DNA from: Lathyrus oleraceus
Lineage: Eukaryota; Streptophyta; Magnoliopsida; Fabales; Fabaceae
Assembly (NCBI RefSeq): GCF_024323335.1
Contig: NC_066579.1
Coordinates: 129,135,854 to 129,199,853, forward strand
DNA length: 64,000 nucleotides
Reading direction: 5' to 3'
Part shown: one piece after another, positions 9,946 through 21,436 of the stretch
Layout: every line of letters begins with the position of its first letter
How positions within the stretch are numbered: the stretch's first letter is position 1
The notes under the pieces: model-generated
What the model saw: only the letters and a program-made list of their open reading frames with translations
Told to the model about the DNA's origin: nothing
Databases searched by the model: none
Translations under genes and position numbers: made by a program

Positions 9946-11868
9946 TAACATCCTAAAACTCGGATTCATAATTAAAAGGATAAAATTCATATTTTAGAAT
10001 GCTACTCAAACACAACATACATATTTTCTAAAATTTTCAACACTCGCAGCGGAACTCAAATAAATAATGTACTTCAATTATCTCTTCAACATGGAAATAT
10101 TTGATCAAAATAACATAATAAAAAAATAACTCAAAATAAATAGCACACCATATTCCCAATGTTATAGATTAGAGCATATAAATCAACTAAATATAGATAA
10201 GTGATAAAATAAACGAAGAAAAACTGAAAGGCCATTTTCCAACTCACAACAATGCTTACTCCTCTTGAGTATCCGTACAAGACAACATTACACATTCGAT
10301 CACACATCAACACAATAATTCAAATCACATAGCCTTTATGTATGCAATGTGACACACAACTCGACTCTTATGCTCGTGGTACCAATTTGGACACCAGAGA
10401 TCCCCACTTCTGAATCCATGACTCGTCTTTTTCAACATAATATGATGTAAGTCATACAATAATGCAACAACAATAATTACGGTTCCACTTCTAACCATAA
10501 TCAACAACGGAATACAACACTCAACAATAGTCCCCACTTCTGAACAACACACCTCAACATAACACCTACAATTATATTTATAGCACATAATTGTATTCAC
10601 AACACAACAACTCATACACATAATCAGAGTTCAACATATACAATCATGAAAATCAATTCAACTATTACTTCATCATAATAATAATCCACCTTAATTAATC
10701 AATTACATCAAATTCCCAAAAACAACAGTCAAACATCGAGTACATGAGAAAACATAATAAAAAATTGGACTAATCACTCAAAACAACCTTTGACAGTCAT
10801 GACGACCAGGTCGTCATCTAGGTGACGAGAGTCACCCAACCCGTCACCACCCCCCAACTTCATAACCTGTCACCTATGTGACGACCGACAGAAGGATTTC
10901 TTCCTGGAGATCATGACGGTCAGCTATCTCAAAAGTATGACGGGAAGTCTGTCACGCTCATGATTCCTGTCACACTGTTGCAGAATGTAATTTCTACATT
11001 TTGGCCATGAGAGTTCATTTGAAGCTCCAATTTTGTCCCCCGTTACCCCAATTTGCACATAAAATAATACATACATATGATACATGGATTAAATCACCAC
11101 ATACTCATTGATTATCATTCAATTTCATCAATTAATCCCAAATTCAAGGTTATACTCATAATTCCCAAGTATTTCAATGGCAACAACCATGTTCGAAATT
11201 CATATCAACATATTATACATAATATTCACCATATAACATAGCATAAATTTATACCTTAAGCGTGGAATTAAATTGATGATCACACAATCATCATCAAAAC
11301 TCATAGAACACAACAATGGTGAGAAAAACCTAGAGGAAGATGAGGATCTCTCTCTCTACCCCTCATGCAATACACCTATATTCAAGTAGTTTTCCCCCAT
11401 ACCTGAGTTCCCAGCAAAAGCTCCAAGCTTGGGTATGGTTTCTCATTCTCTCTCTAACCCTTTTTCTTCTCTTCTCACACTTGTCTATTTTCCCAATTCT
11501 ACATACTGTTAAGTTTGGCTACTCTCCCTTTATTATTTATTTTGACATAAATTATAATTAATTTCCCTATTCACACTTTTAACACACACCCCCCCCCCCC
11601 ACTTAATCTTCCCTTTATTCTATCCCCTTATTTTTCTAGTAATTCTATTTCTACTCCAAATCATTATCTTTCTCTTATTTTTATATTTATTTAAACAATA
11701 TTATGCTATTTTAATTTAATTAATTAATTAAAATCCTAATAATCCCCAATCACCACATAACACATACTATCACCAATTGTAAATGATTAAAAACATATTA
11801 AATCATTTAAATAATTAAATCAAACAATAAAATTTAATTAAATAAATTAATCGAATTCAGAGTGTTAT
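9946..11868 (-). mobile_element. Ty3/gypsy chromovirus-type LTR, spanning copies 1 and 2
   Basis: This is the first full LTR of this family in the window (about 1.92 kb). The minus strand runs from TATAACACTCTG at 11868 to GGATGTTAC at 9946, matching the TGTAACAC...GTTAC ends of chromovirus LTRs apart from decay of the first bases. No primer-binding site follows the left end, so this is a 3' LTR followed by target DNA. A homopolymer C run near 11590 is longer here than in copy 1. Confidence 0.75.
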
Positions 11869-11877
11869 AAATCTCGC

Positions 11878-12710
11878 TCACTTATAGAATTTTTGCCCTC
11901 TAAAATTACCTGAACGAAACAACCCCGAATAAGAATCTCTCATCCGACTCTGCAGCTTCCACGTTATGTTTCCTTCAGCAGGTCCTCTCCAAACAACCTT
12001 CACCAAGACGGTCTTTTTACCTCTAAAGTGTTTCATTTTCCGATCATCAATTTGCAATGATGATGCCTCTACAGTCAAGTTATCTCTCACTTGCACATCA
12101 TCCATTTGAGTCACATGAGACAGATCTGGAGCATACTTCTGAAGTTGAGACACATGAAACACACTGTGAAGATTCGAAAGTGATGGTGGTAAAACAAATT
12201 TATACCAACATATTAAATTCAAGTTCTCTCCTCTGCTTATCATGGTAACTCTTATGTCGACTCTGCGAAGCTTACATATTCTCATGAATCATCTTGATCT
12301 TCTCAGTCGTCTGCTGAAAAATCTTTGGCACAAGCACAACACTTTAGCCAGGCTCATACCAACACAAAGGTGTCTTACACCTTCTACCATGAAAAGCCTT
12401 AAAATGTGTCATTCCAATACGAGAATGGAAATTGTTATTGTAGGTGAACTCAATCAATGTAAAGTAGCTATCTCAATCACCTCATTTCTTAAACACGCAA
12501 GCTCTTAGCAAATCTTCCACTGAATGGATGGTCCTCTCAATCTGACTGTCCGTCTGCGGATCATAAGGAGAACTCAACCGCAACTTAGTTACTAAGGCTT
12601 CCTGAAAAATCTCCCAGAACCATGAATTGAACATCAAATCTCTATCTGAAACGGATAATTGATCTTTATCGAAATAAAATGAGCCAATTCTCAAACCATC
12701 AATGCCCCAA
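11878..12710 (-). pseudogene. Ty3/gypsy integrase/chromodomain remnant, copy 2
   Basis: Same remnant as at 1380-2222, but without the 9-bp duplication. Its integrase-core segment is open for 70 codons (12482-12694), showing VSDRD and QIERT. A frame break still separates the core from the 135-codon tail, so no working enzyme is encoded. Confidence 0.85.
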
Positions 12711-12760
12711 GCAAAATAGCAACGTGGTAGACCGCTTGCTAATAATTTGCAATGACCTAT

Positions 12761-12862
12761 TTAGCTAGGGGACTTTTTCCCTCATAAATTTTTGTTTTGT
12801 GGAGGATTTTTTGCACTAGTGAGGGGTTTAATCCCTATCTAAACTCATTTTTTCTTGTAGTG
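12761..12862. mobile_element. CACTA transposon terminus, copy 2
   Basis: The minus strand from 12862 starts CACTACAAGAAAAAATGAG. It differs from copy 1 by a substitution just inside the terminus. Subterminal motifs are as in copy 1. Confidence 0.68.
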
Positions 12863-13185
12863 ATAGTAGACTTGTTCGTCTAGATGAGATGGTGAGTTCT
12901 CATAGCTAACGAATATTTTATGAATGGTCTATCATTAAGGTGGAATTTGCAAATACTCAGATGCTTAAGTTAGTAACTATTCCAAAAAGTTTACACAAAA
13001 AACTTTAATAAAAAAAATTAAAATTTAGAAAAAAATGAATGTCGTTGGTAGTAGGGTTGAAATGTAGAAAAGTTCAAATAAAATAGATATATAAAATTAT
13101 AAAATATTTAATTTAAGTTACAAAAAGTTGAAGAAAAAATATAATTAAGACAATTATATTATAGTATAGATGAATATATAAAAAG
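12863..13185. other. AT-rich spacer (repeat block Y), copy 2
   Basis: No gene seen. Same block as 2374-2699, with a two-base shorter A run. Confidence 0.55.
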
Positions 13186-13911
13186 ACTGGGCTTTGAGCC
13201 AGCTTTGAGAGAGTCTAGAAACTATGAATTGGTTGCCAATTTTAAATCAAAGTTTTCAGAACCTGTGCTGACAACTCACATACGTTTGATTGAGAGTGAT
13301 GCCGCTAAATTTATACAATGGATATTTTCAAAGAAGTTAAAGATGAAATTATGAAGGCCGGTGCAATGATTGTTAAGAGTAGATTTTCTCGCGGGTATAT
13401 GAAGATTTATACATTGAAAAAATATTATCGGGAGAAATATGAAAGATAAGTTTTTAGGATGGTACAACATTTCAATGTTCGTGTAGGTTATTTTATTCTC
13501 GTGGGTTTCCATCTTCTCATATGTTTTATGTCATGAAGGAAGAATATGTTGATCACATTCCTACCAGTTTGGTTTTGTCGCGATGGGCTAAAGATGCCAA
13601 AATTTAATATTTGAACATGAATTGTAATGGTTCAGTTGATTCGAATTTGATTGACCAAGCTCGGTTTGGTGCATACTGTTCTACTTTTATTACTTTTTGC
13701 AAACAAGCTTAAAAAAATAATTGTGTTTATGGGGATATAATGGATGACATTCTGAATTTATAGAAAATGTATTGTAGTAATGAAGATCATATTGGGACAA
13801 CAAAGTCAATCGTAGGTGATCCAACGAAAGTGAAACGTAAAGATATTCCAAAGAAAAAATGCCACCTCCTGCTATAGAGATGTTGATCCTCTCCCACCTA
13901 CTGGTATGCAT
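13186..13911 (+). pseudogene. FAR1/MULE transposase C-terminal remnant, copy 2
   Basis: Equivalent to 2700-3425, but the run in GCTAAAATTT has lost one A. This shifts the frame inside the IYTMDIFKEV segment and closes the frame that stays open in copies 1 and 3. The SWIM-like region is also decayed. Confidence 0.83.
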
Positions 13912-14942
13912 GCTAATATAGTTCCACCTCCGAAGGGCGAGGCTTTTGGAGTTGGTCTAGTTGGTTTGTCCTTACTACATTTGTATCTAGACCATACATC
14001 CAGACATGTATGGAATAAAGTGGTAGCATTAGTTGGATTCTTTATTTAGTTTTAGGTTAATTTTATTTTCTAACATTGTTTATTTATGACATTGATTATT
14101 AATGACAAATTTCAGGAGCGAGATTCACATAAGTTTCTTAACCACTGGAGGAAGATTGTTGCATCGCCTCAGCCGAATGAGGAATGATTTCAGTCGGTTT
14201 TGTCCTTATCTGGCATGAAGGACTTTTGCATGGCCGGTTATACCATGGTAAACCACGAGATTCTTAATGCATTCGTGGAGAGATGGCACTCGGAGACCTC
14301 GCCATTTCATCTCCCGCGTGGTAAGATGTCTATCACACTCGATGATATCTTATGTTTGCTACATCTTCTAATAAGGGGAAGATTCCTAGATCATGGGAGA
14401 ATGACCAAAGACGAGGCACTCGAGATGATGGTAGAGTATCTAGGGGCTGATCTAGGGGAGGTGATGGATGAGTTGGATAAGACCAGGGGTAATCGTGCTA
14501 GATTTGTATACCTGAAGAAGGTATATGATGATGCTCTCCTGAGTGCACAACAGGATGATGGTGATGATGAGTAGGTGGCGCTCCACAAATCGCATGCATT
14601 GAGAGCATACCTTTTTTATTTGGTTGGCACTGAGAATTTTATGTACAAGAGTGCCACCTATATATACTTCGTCAACCTACGTTACTTCATGGATTTCAAG
14701 CAAATCCATCAATACAACTGGGGGAAACTTGTCTGGTCTACCTGTATTCGAAGCTGAGAGAGGGTTGTATGTGGAAGACGAAGCAGGTCACAGACAGCGT
14801 CACACTACTGACAGTAATGATTATTAGTCTTTGAATGTTTCTTTATCATTTTAATTTCATCTTTTCCAAACCATTATTGATGATTCGTGTGTTCCAAACT
14901 TTTCATTTCAGGGTTGGATCCACAAGCATTTCCAGTGCATCT

Positions 14943-16296
14943 TGAAGGAGAAGAGCGATCCAAAACGCAGAGGAATTTAAACATTTATCCTTTAGTGATC
15001 CTTAGGAATGGGCATGATGAGTGATAGAATCTTTACCTCTTGTGTAGATTGAAACCTTTGATGCAGACCTACGGAGCGATCACGAACATTGAATGGTGAC
15101 AACACCTCTACTCAGTCCACACGAACTGATTCCTCCAATCTCAGTGCTAGCTGCTACAAATGAAGGCTTTGAGTGAGAGAGAGAGAGACAGAAAGAGAAA
15201 TGAAATTACAACTATACTAATGCTTCTGCACAAGGGTTCTATTTATAGAACCACTTGTGTGGGCTGCAAGCTAAAAAATCCACTTAAGTGTATGTGGCAC
15301 ATATCTTATGATATGCCAGAATCACTTAAGCGTGTGGTACCTTACCATATTTCGTATTCTACTTAAGTACACCGTACCTTACGATGTTCTACAATTCATT
15401 TAAGTGCACCGTACCCTACGGTGTTCCTTAGTTACTCTATCTCTCATTAATCCGTCCTTTTGTGTGTGACCTTGTAGGTTTTCGCGACATTAACAATTAT
15501 ATTAAATCACGTATTTAACATTATAAATAGTGAGCGGTATCTAGCAACACATCACTTCTATCCAAGATACAAAAATATCACGTGATTTGACAAATTCGTT
15601 TTGATAATACTTATGTGTATAATTACCCTTTGGCCCCTATGTCTATATTGAACACAAGAAATAAATCGTTTCATCCTTGTCCAGTTCAATATTGGGGCCG
15701 TAGACATTTATCATGTTACGCAGGATGGGCAAATTCCATCTAGGCCACTCATGTCCCTCAACATGCTTCATGGAGTACCCATAAACTGTCTTTATATTCA
15801 TTCAGTTACGGACAAAGTTTGATCAACAATAAAGCACTCGACTCTACATCTAGGGTCCATAGTGGTTTCAGGTCGAAGGGTGGCATACACCACTATCACC
15901 ATGAGAATAACTTATGACACTTTGCATAACATTCTATATGGTATTCTCATAGCGGGTCAATCCAGTATAAATATTACTCCTAATATTCATACATATGTTT
16001 AAGACTTGATAACTCCTTATCCATGATCCATGAGATGTGATCACCAGTCTATATACATAACAGTCTTAATGCTTTAATGTTATCCCACTTCACAACAAAG
16101 CTCGACTGCAGATACTTTAAGAATAGTGTCCTTATGTTTAATGGGATCTAATGATTAAGTCACACTTGATACATTAAATAGACTATCTATTCTAGGGACT
16201 TTATTAAACAAACATAATAAAGAAAAAGCCTTTTATTATTAATAAATAATTTGATACAAGTACCAAAAGTATTGGCCTCTAGGGCTTACACCAACA
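14943..16296 (-). mobile_element. Solo Ty1/copia-type LTR, copy 2
   Basis: Same insertion as 4451-5806, with the same flanks (CATCT/CAACT), 1354 bp. It differs by a few substitutions and a 2-bp shorter GA run. Confidence 0.85.
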
Positions 16297-16388
16297 CAAC
16301 TTTGGTTGGGCGAGTGTACCTGATTATACTGAGGATATATTTTGTGCTACTGCTTTTATCCCGCTTAGAGGGAACCGGGCGACCGAGC

Positions 16389-16393
16389 CTTAC
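16389..16393. repeat. Target-site duplication CTTAC, left of Ogre element
   Basis: CTTAC directly precedes the 5' LTR and is repeated directly after the 3' LTR (26488-26492). The empty site in copies 1 and 3 has a single CTTAC (GAGCCTTACAGAG). Confidence 0.97.
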
Positions 16394-18395
16394 TGTCATA
16401 CCCCAAAATTTGCCCATTAATATTTCAAGACATTTTTCAGGGCACTCCGACTCATTTTTATGACACTGATCTCAAAGGAACGAAGACCCAGCTCACGAAT
16501 GGCCCAATCCAGAAAATGGCCCAAAACTGGCCTGTTCGCTACGCGTTCGCTACACGCTCGCCTAGCGAACGTTCGCTACACGCTCGCCTAGCGAACGTTC
16601 GCTACACGTTCGCTACCAGCTCGCCTAGCGAAGCTGACAGACAACAGAAAATTTCGGGCTTCATCCTGAGCCCATTAGGTCATGGAAAAGGCATTATAAA
16701 TACCAGCACTTCAGCAATGAAAAGAGGACGAAAAAACGGAGGAAGACGGACGAAAACCCTGGCACAGAAACCCTGGAGGCTACTTTAGAGAGTTCCGAGT
16801 GAAGAAACCCTGAAGGTCGCTCCTCCGCTCCGAAGCTACCGCCGCCCAACTCCATCCGATACCAAAAGCGATCAGTCTTTTCAACATAGCAGCTTAGTTG
16901 CAAACAGGTTTGCGCATCACTACTATTTTATGCTTTTAATTGGTAATCTCTATATCCTTAAAGCATCATGATTGGAGTTTCGAATATGTAATTTGATTTC
17001 ACATGCTAATTTAAATATGCTTGAATATCATGAATGTTTGTCCATGCTATTCCTGTAATCAAATGCCATAAAAGTTCAGGTCTTCGGAGGTCATGCTGCT
17101 GTCAAACTCCAAACCCGTGGCCGCTCGCTAGCACATCGCTAAGCGAGCCTGTAGCGAGCATTCGCTGAGCCTTCGCTAGGCGAAGCAGAGGCGAACGGGA
17201 CAGTGGCTGCTTTGTCTCTTTGCTGTTCTATCTTATGTTTATCTAATCATGATTTATTATAGTTCTGCATCATTTGGCCTGAGTTCATGACTGTTATGTT
17301 TATTTTATGGTGCAATTGTCAAATCATACTTTATCTCAATGCTCTAACCCGTGTGCTGAATTGTGTAAAGGTTTACATATTCCCAAGGAAATGGCCGGCT
17401 AGGTATTCCGCTTTATGTGCGGGATACCCTTATGGAGATTCATCCCGAATTATTCAATTAATTAATTTTAATGTATTAATTTTAATGTATTGATTTTAAT
17501 GTGGAGATTCATCCTAATCACCTAATTGACTTTAAAATATGACCTTTAAACATGTGATTTTGGACCTCTCTTTGCTGCCCTACGGTATTACGGTATAACG
17601 GTCATGTCCCGCGAATGTAGGGATACACTTAGCAAAGACCCTTCGATTAAATCATCATAAAATAAATCATGGTCCCTCGGATGTTGCCTTCGAATATATG
17701 ATTTTGTCCCTCGATGACCCTTCGGTGTAGCTTACGGTTAAATGATGATCGTCCCTTCGAATGCTAAGGTATCCTCACAACTGTTGCCTTCGATGACCAA
17801 TCAATGACCCTTCGATGACCCTTCTACATCCAAAGGATAAAACTGCTTACTCCTCAATAGTAAGGACAGTTTTACCCTCATAAGGATAGGAAATGCCCAG
17901 AAAGACCTCGGACAGGTATAACCCATAATTGCTCATTCATAACCTAAAACTACTTTTCACACCTTACACTTTTCAAAACCTCCATTAGAAGATCACCACT
18001 TGGCATACATTCGCACTAGAATCATTGCCGAGTTATATTTTTCTAAACTATTTTCAAAACTAAACGAGATAACCACTTTGTATACACTCATTCAAGAATC
18101 ATTACAAAGTTAAGTTCTCCTTTTCAAAACATTTTCTACACATTTTTCAAACACTTTTTCAAACGAGAAAAACATAAATGATTGAGCAATTAAGAGCCCA
18201 TGGATAACCATGGATACAAAGGGTGCTAACACCTTCCCTTTGTATAATGTACCTCCCGAACCTAAGAATCTAAATTAAGGTCTTTCCTGTTCTTTTCCAC
18301 CTTTCCTTATGGGATAAAAGAAAAGTCGGTGGCGACTCTTGCTAACCGCGACATTGCGATTAAAAAACACATTAAAGTCAGTTCACCGTATGACA
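16394..18395 (+). repeat. 5' LTR of the Ogre-like element
   Basis: 2,002 bp, TG...CA ends. It contains a GC-rich cluster of TTCGCT/AGCGAA inverted motifs at about 16527-16635, upstream of the TATA box, and a second cluster (GCTAGC, GCGAGC, TTCGCTAGGCGAA) at about 17110-17195. Short open frames inside it look like chance frames. Confidence 0.95.
16695..16702 (+). promoter_or_regulatory. LTR promoter TATA box
   Basis: TATAAATA lies about 300 bp into the LTR, just after the GC-rich inverted-repeat cluster. It is the likely RNA polymerase II start signal for the element; the 3' LTR has the same motif at 24787-24794. Confidence 0.7.
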
Positions 18396-18399
18396 GAAC

Positions 18400-18419
18400 T
18401 GGCGACTCTGCTGGGGACC
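18400..18419 (+). other. Primer-binding site (Arg-tRNA type)
   Basis: TGGCGACTCTGCTGGGGACC starts five bases after the 5' LTR and matches the Arg-tRNA primer site known from Ogre elements. It primes minus-strand DNA synthesis. Confidence 0.85.
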
Positions 18420-19296
18420 CTTAAAAAGAGAGGTTACCTTAAAAAAAACAAGATCACTTATTTAAAATTGTCTGATTTACTTTTAAGGGATTGCTTGGGT
18501 ATTCTTGAGTGAAAGATCCTACACCCGGATCTAGTGTACCTTAGGTAAGTAGCAATAGATCATCGCGACTATCCGGCATATACTGGAATGGTCAAAATGA
18601 TGGCTACGGTTAATGTGACACTTTTGATGTCCTGATGTTCCTCATGTTTACTGGAGGAAAAATTTGGCATTCGCGTGGTGTCATTAAAGCATTAACCAGA
18701 CCTTTAGAACCCTAATTGACTCATCCTGGCCATTAGAAAGTAGTGAGATAACTGACTTCGGTTCCGACTGGGGTTGGTTGAGACTCGATACTACACTCTT
18801 TGAGATTGGACTTTAGGGAAGCTTCGGTCAACCACTTGGTGTTGCACTGAAGTGGACTTAAAGGAAGGTCGATGATCTGAGATCCTTCTAGAACCCGGTT
18901 ACTATTCTAGGACAGATTGAACCAACCAAACTTCAGTGGGGAGGGTACTTACCTATGGAACTCATGCAAGCCTTAAAACCTAGGAATGATGGTTGTGTGA
19001 CTTGCTTGTGCTTGTTATTTATTTAACCTCATAACATCATAACATCATAACATCACGACATCATAACATTGAACTAACCATTTCGAGGACTTAGGGATTT
19101 AACTTTGCTCCATTTTGTAAAAATAAAAATAAATAAAAAAAATTTAAGAAAAAAGCAATGTTTCCTTTTTTGGTAGTTTATGCAAAGTTAAATTCCAAAA
19201 GCCCTTGAAAACATTTCATACATTGCATAGCATAACGTTGCATAACAGGTGTTCTGAAGGGATCAATGTTCTCACGGTTTTCATGCAAACAGAAAA
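18420..19296 (+). other. Untranslated leader of the Ogre-like element
   Basis: 877 bp between primer site and gag with no long frame. It includes a short direct repeat of CATAACAT units near 19027-19070 and an A-rich stretch. The extra 5' ORF known in full Ogre elements is not seen. Confidence 0.6.
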
Positions 19297-19866
19297 ATGG
19301 ACCTCGAGCAAACTGTCAAGGATCTCCATACTCAGAATGCTCAACTCCAGGAGATGATCTTGAACTTATCCAAGGGGCAGGAAGAACTGAAGGCTCTCTT
19401 GCTCGAGAAGAAAAAAGACAAGAAATCTGTGAGGCACATCAACCCGGAAAGAAGGCAGTTTACGAAGATCAATATGACTTTAGCACAAGCATTGCAGGGT
19501 ATGCTAAAAGCAAATTTAATTACCCTCAGAGATCCTCCTGCAAAACCCAACACTACTTCTCCTAGTTATAATCCCGACGCCAGGTGTGCGTATCACTCCG
19601 ATAGCCCCGGGCATAATACGAACGATTGTTGGTCGTTGAAGAATAAAATTCAGGATATGATCGACGCCGGAGAATTTGAATTGGATCCGCCCGAGACTCT
19701 TAAGGTCATCACTGCTCCTCCACCTAATCATGGCAAAACTCTTAATGCTATAGAGGATGCTGACAGCGATTGCGACCTGGATAGCTGGGTCTACCCAACA
19801 ATTGGTGACGGACTCAATAATTGGAAGGCTGAAGACACTATCCCGATTTCCTTTAGTCAGGAGTAA
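19297..19866 (+). CDS. Ogre gag with in-frame capsid deletion, 189 aa
   Basis: An intact open frame. Residues 1-50 are a Leu/Glu/Lys-rich coiled-coil-like start (MDLEQTVKDLHTQNAQLQEM). The frame then passes directly into the C-terminal Gag region (INMTLAQALQGMLKANLI). There it has the zinc-knuckle-like CAYHSDSPGHNTNDCW and the conserved IQDMIDAGEFELDPP...VITAPPPNHG. The few-hundred-residue capsid segment normally between these parts is missing, yet the frame is kept. It could make a small nucleic-acid-binding protein but not a capsid shell. Start chosen at the first ATG of the frame; it follows a spacer rather than another gene. Confidence 0.8.
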   Translation: MDLEQTVKDLHTQNAQLQEMILNLSKGQEELKALLLEKKKDKKSVRHINPERRQFTKINMTLAQALQGMLKANLITLRDPPAKPNTTSPSYNPDARCAYHSDSPGHNTNDCWSLKNKIQDMIDAGEFELDPPETLKVITAPPPNHGKTLNAIEDADSDCDLDSWVYPTIGDGLNNWKAEDTIPISFSQE

Positions 19867-20059
19867 TTGTTATTGCTATTTTAACATTTTAAAGCATTGT
19901 GTCTATGCCCGGGGCACAATAGCTAATTTTTCAAGGGTTTTGTCATTTTCATAAGCATATTCATATTCAATAAATCAATGGACTTTTTGCATTCAAATAT
20001 TGCGCTCTTTATCTTTCCTGTCATTTTTCAAGCAAGCTATGTTTTCTTGCACACACTCA

Positions 20060-20561
20060 CGTAACAATTTGCCGATCCATATCCACTCTGGATCCTGTTG
20101 GTAATGATTCTGCTACTGTTCATTATGACTTTGAAAATCCGATCTACCAAGCCGAGGATGGAAGCAAGGAAGATTGTGAAGTCCCTGGAGAACTTGCCCG
20201 ACTACTGCAAGAAGAAAAGACTATACAGCCGCATGAGGAATCAACTGAAATTGTAAATCTGGGTACTGAAATTGTAAATCTGGGTACTGAAATAGACAAG
20301 AAAGAAGTCAGAGGTTTCTTGGGGCACTCGAATTACATTGCCCGATTCACTCCACACTTGACTGCTACCTGCAAACCCATCTTCAAATTACTGAGAAAAA
20401 ATCAAGAGATGGTATGGAATGATGAATGCCAAGAAGCTTTTGACAAAATCAAGAAGTATCTCCGAGAACCTCCAATTCTGATACCACCAGTTGAAGGAAG
20501 ACCTTTAATCATGTATTTGACCGTGTTAGAAAATTCAATGAGGTGTGTTGGGGCAACATGA
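20060..20561 (+). pseudogene. Ogre pol fragment: protease-side peptide fused to RT end/RNase H start
   Basis: One frame runs from the region between Gag and protease (NDSATVHYDFENPIYQAEDG, then CEVPGELARLL) directly into the end of reverse transcriptase and start of RNase H (RGFLGHSNYIARFTPHL, KPIFKLLRKN, EGRPLIMYLTVLENS). The protease and the RT palm with its YxDD motif are missing, so a deletion of more than 1 kb is inferred. A 21-bp segment encoding EIVNLGT is tandemly duplicated near 20248-20289. The frame stops at 20561; frameshifted RNase H traces (KEHAIYCLSK) continue to about 20750. Confidence 0.82.
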
Positions 20562-20750
20562 CGAGTCTGGTCGAAAAGAGCATGCCATATACTGCCTTAG
20601 CAAAAGGTACCGACTGTGAAACAAGATACTCACAGCTCGAGAAAGCTTGCTGTGCTTTGGCTTGGGGCTGCTCGCCGACTAAGACAGTATATGTTGAACC
20701 ATACCACTTTATTGACTTCTAAGATGGATTCTATCAAATATCTATTTGAG

Positions 20751-21436
20751 AAACCTGTTGTGTCCTGAAAGAGTTATCACTGACAATGGTACTAATTTGA
20801 ACAACAAGATGATTACTGAACTCTGCATGCAGTTCAAAATAAAACCCCATAACTCTTCTCCGTACCGACCAAAGATGAATGGCGTTGTAGAAGCTGCTAA
20901 TAAGAATATCAAGAAGATCATACAAAAGATGACGGTGACGTACAAAGACTGGCATTAGATGTTACCGTTTGCTCTTCACGGGTATCGCACTTCAGTACGC
21001 ACTTCGACAGGAGCGACTCCTTTCTCTTTAGTCTACGGAATGGAAGCCGTTTTACCAGTGGAAGTTCAGATTCCCTCTCTAAGAATCATGAAAGAGGTGG
21101 GCTTAGATGAAGATGAACGGATTCAGACTCGACTCGATCAGATAAATTTGATAGAAGAGACTCGCGGCTGTTTGTCATAGGCAGATATATCAGAAGCGCA
21201 TGATCCAGGCATTTAACAAAAAGGTCAAGAGATAGGTATATCAAATTGGCGACTTGGTGATCAAGCGTATCATTCTACCACAAGGTGATCCCAGGGGCAA
21301 ACGGATTCCCACATACGAAGGGCCATTTGTGGTTAAGAAGATATTCTCTGGTGGAGCCAGGATACTTGCTACCATGGACGGCGAAGATTTCCCGCATCCT
21401 GTGAACGCGGACATAGTCAAAAAATACTACGCATAA
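20751..21436 (+). pseudogene. Ogre integrase fragment, lacking its N-terminal half
   Basis: Starts abruptly with CPERVITDNGTN (second catalytic Asp) and continues MNGVVEAANKNIKKI (catalytic Glu), LPFALHGYRTSVRTSTGATP and YGMEAVLPVEV. It ends with the C-terminal domain (GDLVIKRIILP, YEGPFVVKKIF, HPVNADIVKKYYA). The zinc-binding N-terminus and first catalytic Asp are deleted; RNase H sequence joins integrase at about 20750. An in-frame TAG follows KDWH (20956) and a frameshift lies near 21180. Not an active integrase. Confidence 0.87.

Noticed and set aside
9946..11868. Solo gypsy LTR with target duplication
   Set aside because: It is joined to pol remnants on one side, and no matching 5-bp flanks could be found, so it is a truncated 3' end rather than a clean solo LTR.
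16516..16788. 90-codon open frame in both Ogre LTRs (also at 24608-24880)
   Set aside because: It covers the inverted-repeat cluster and the TATA box, has repeat-derived low-complexity sequence and matches no family I know. It is a chance frame duplicated with the LTR.
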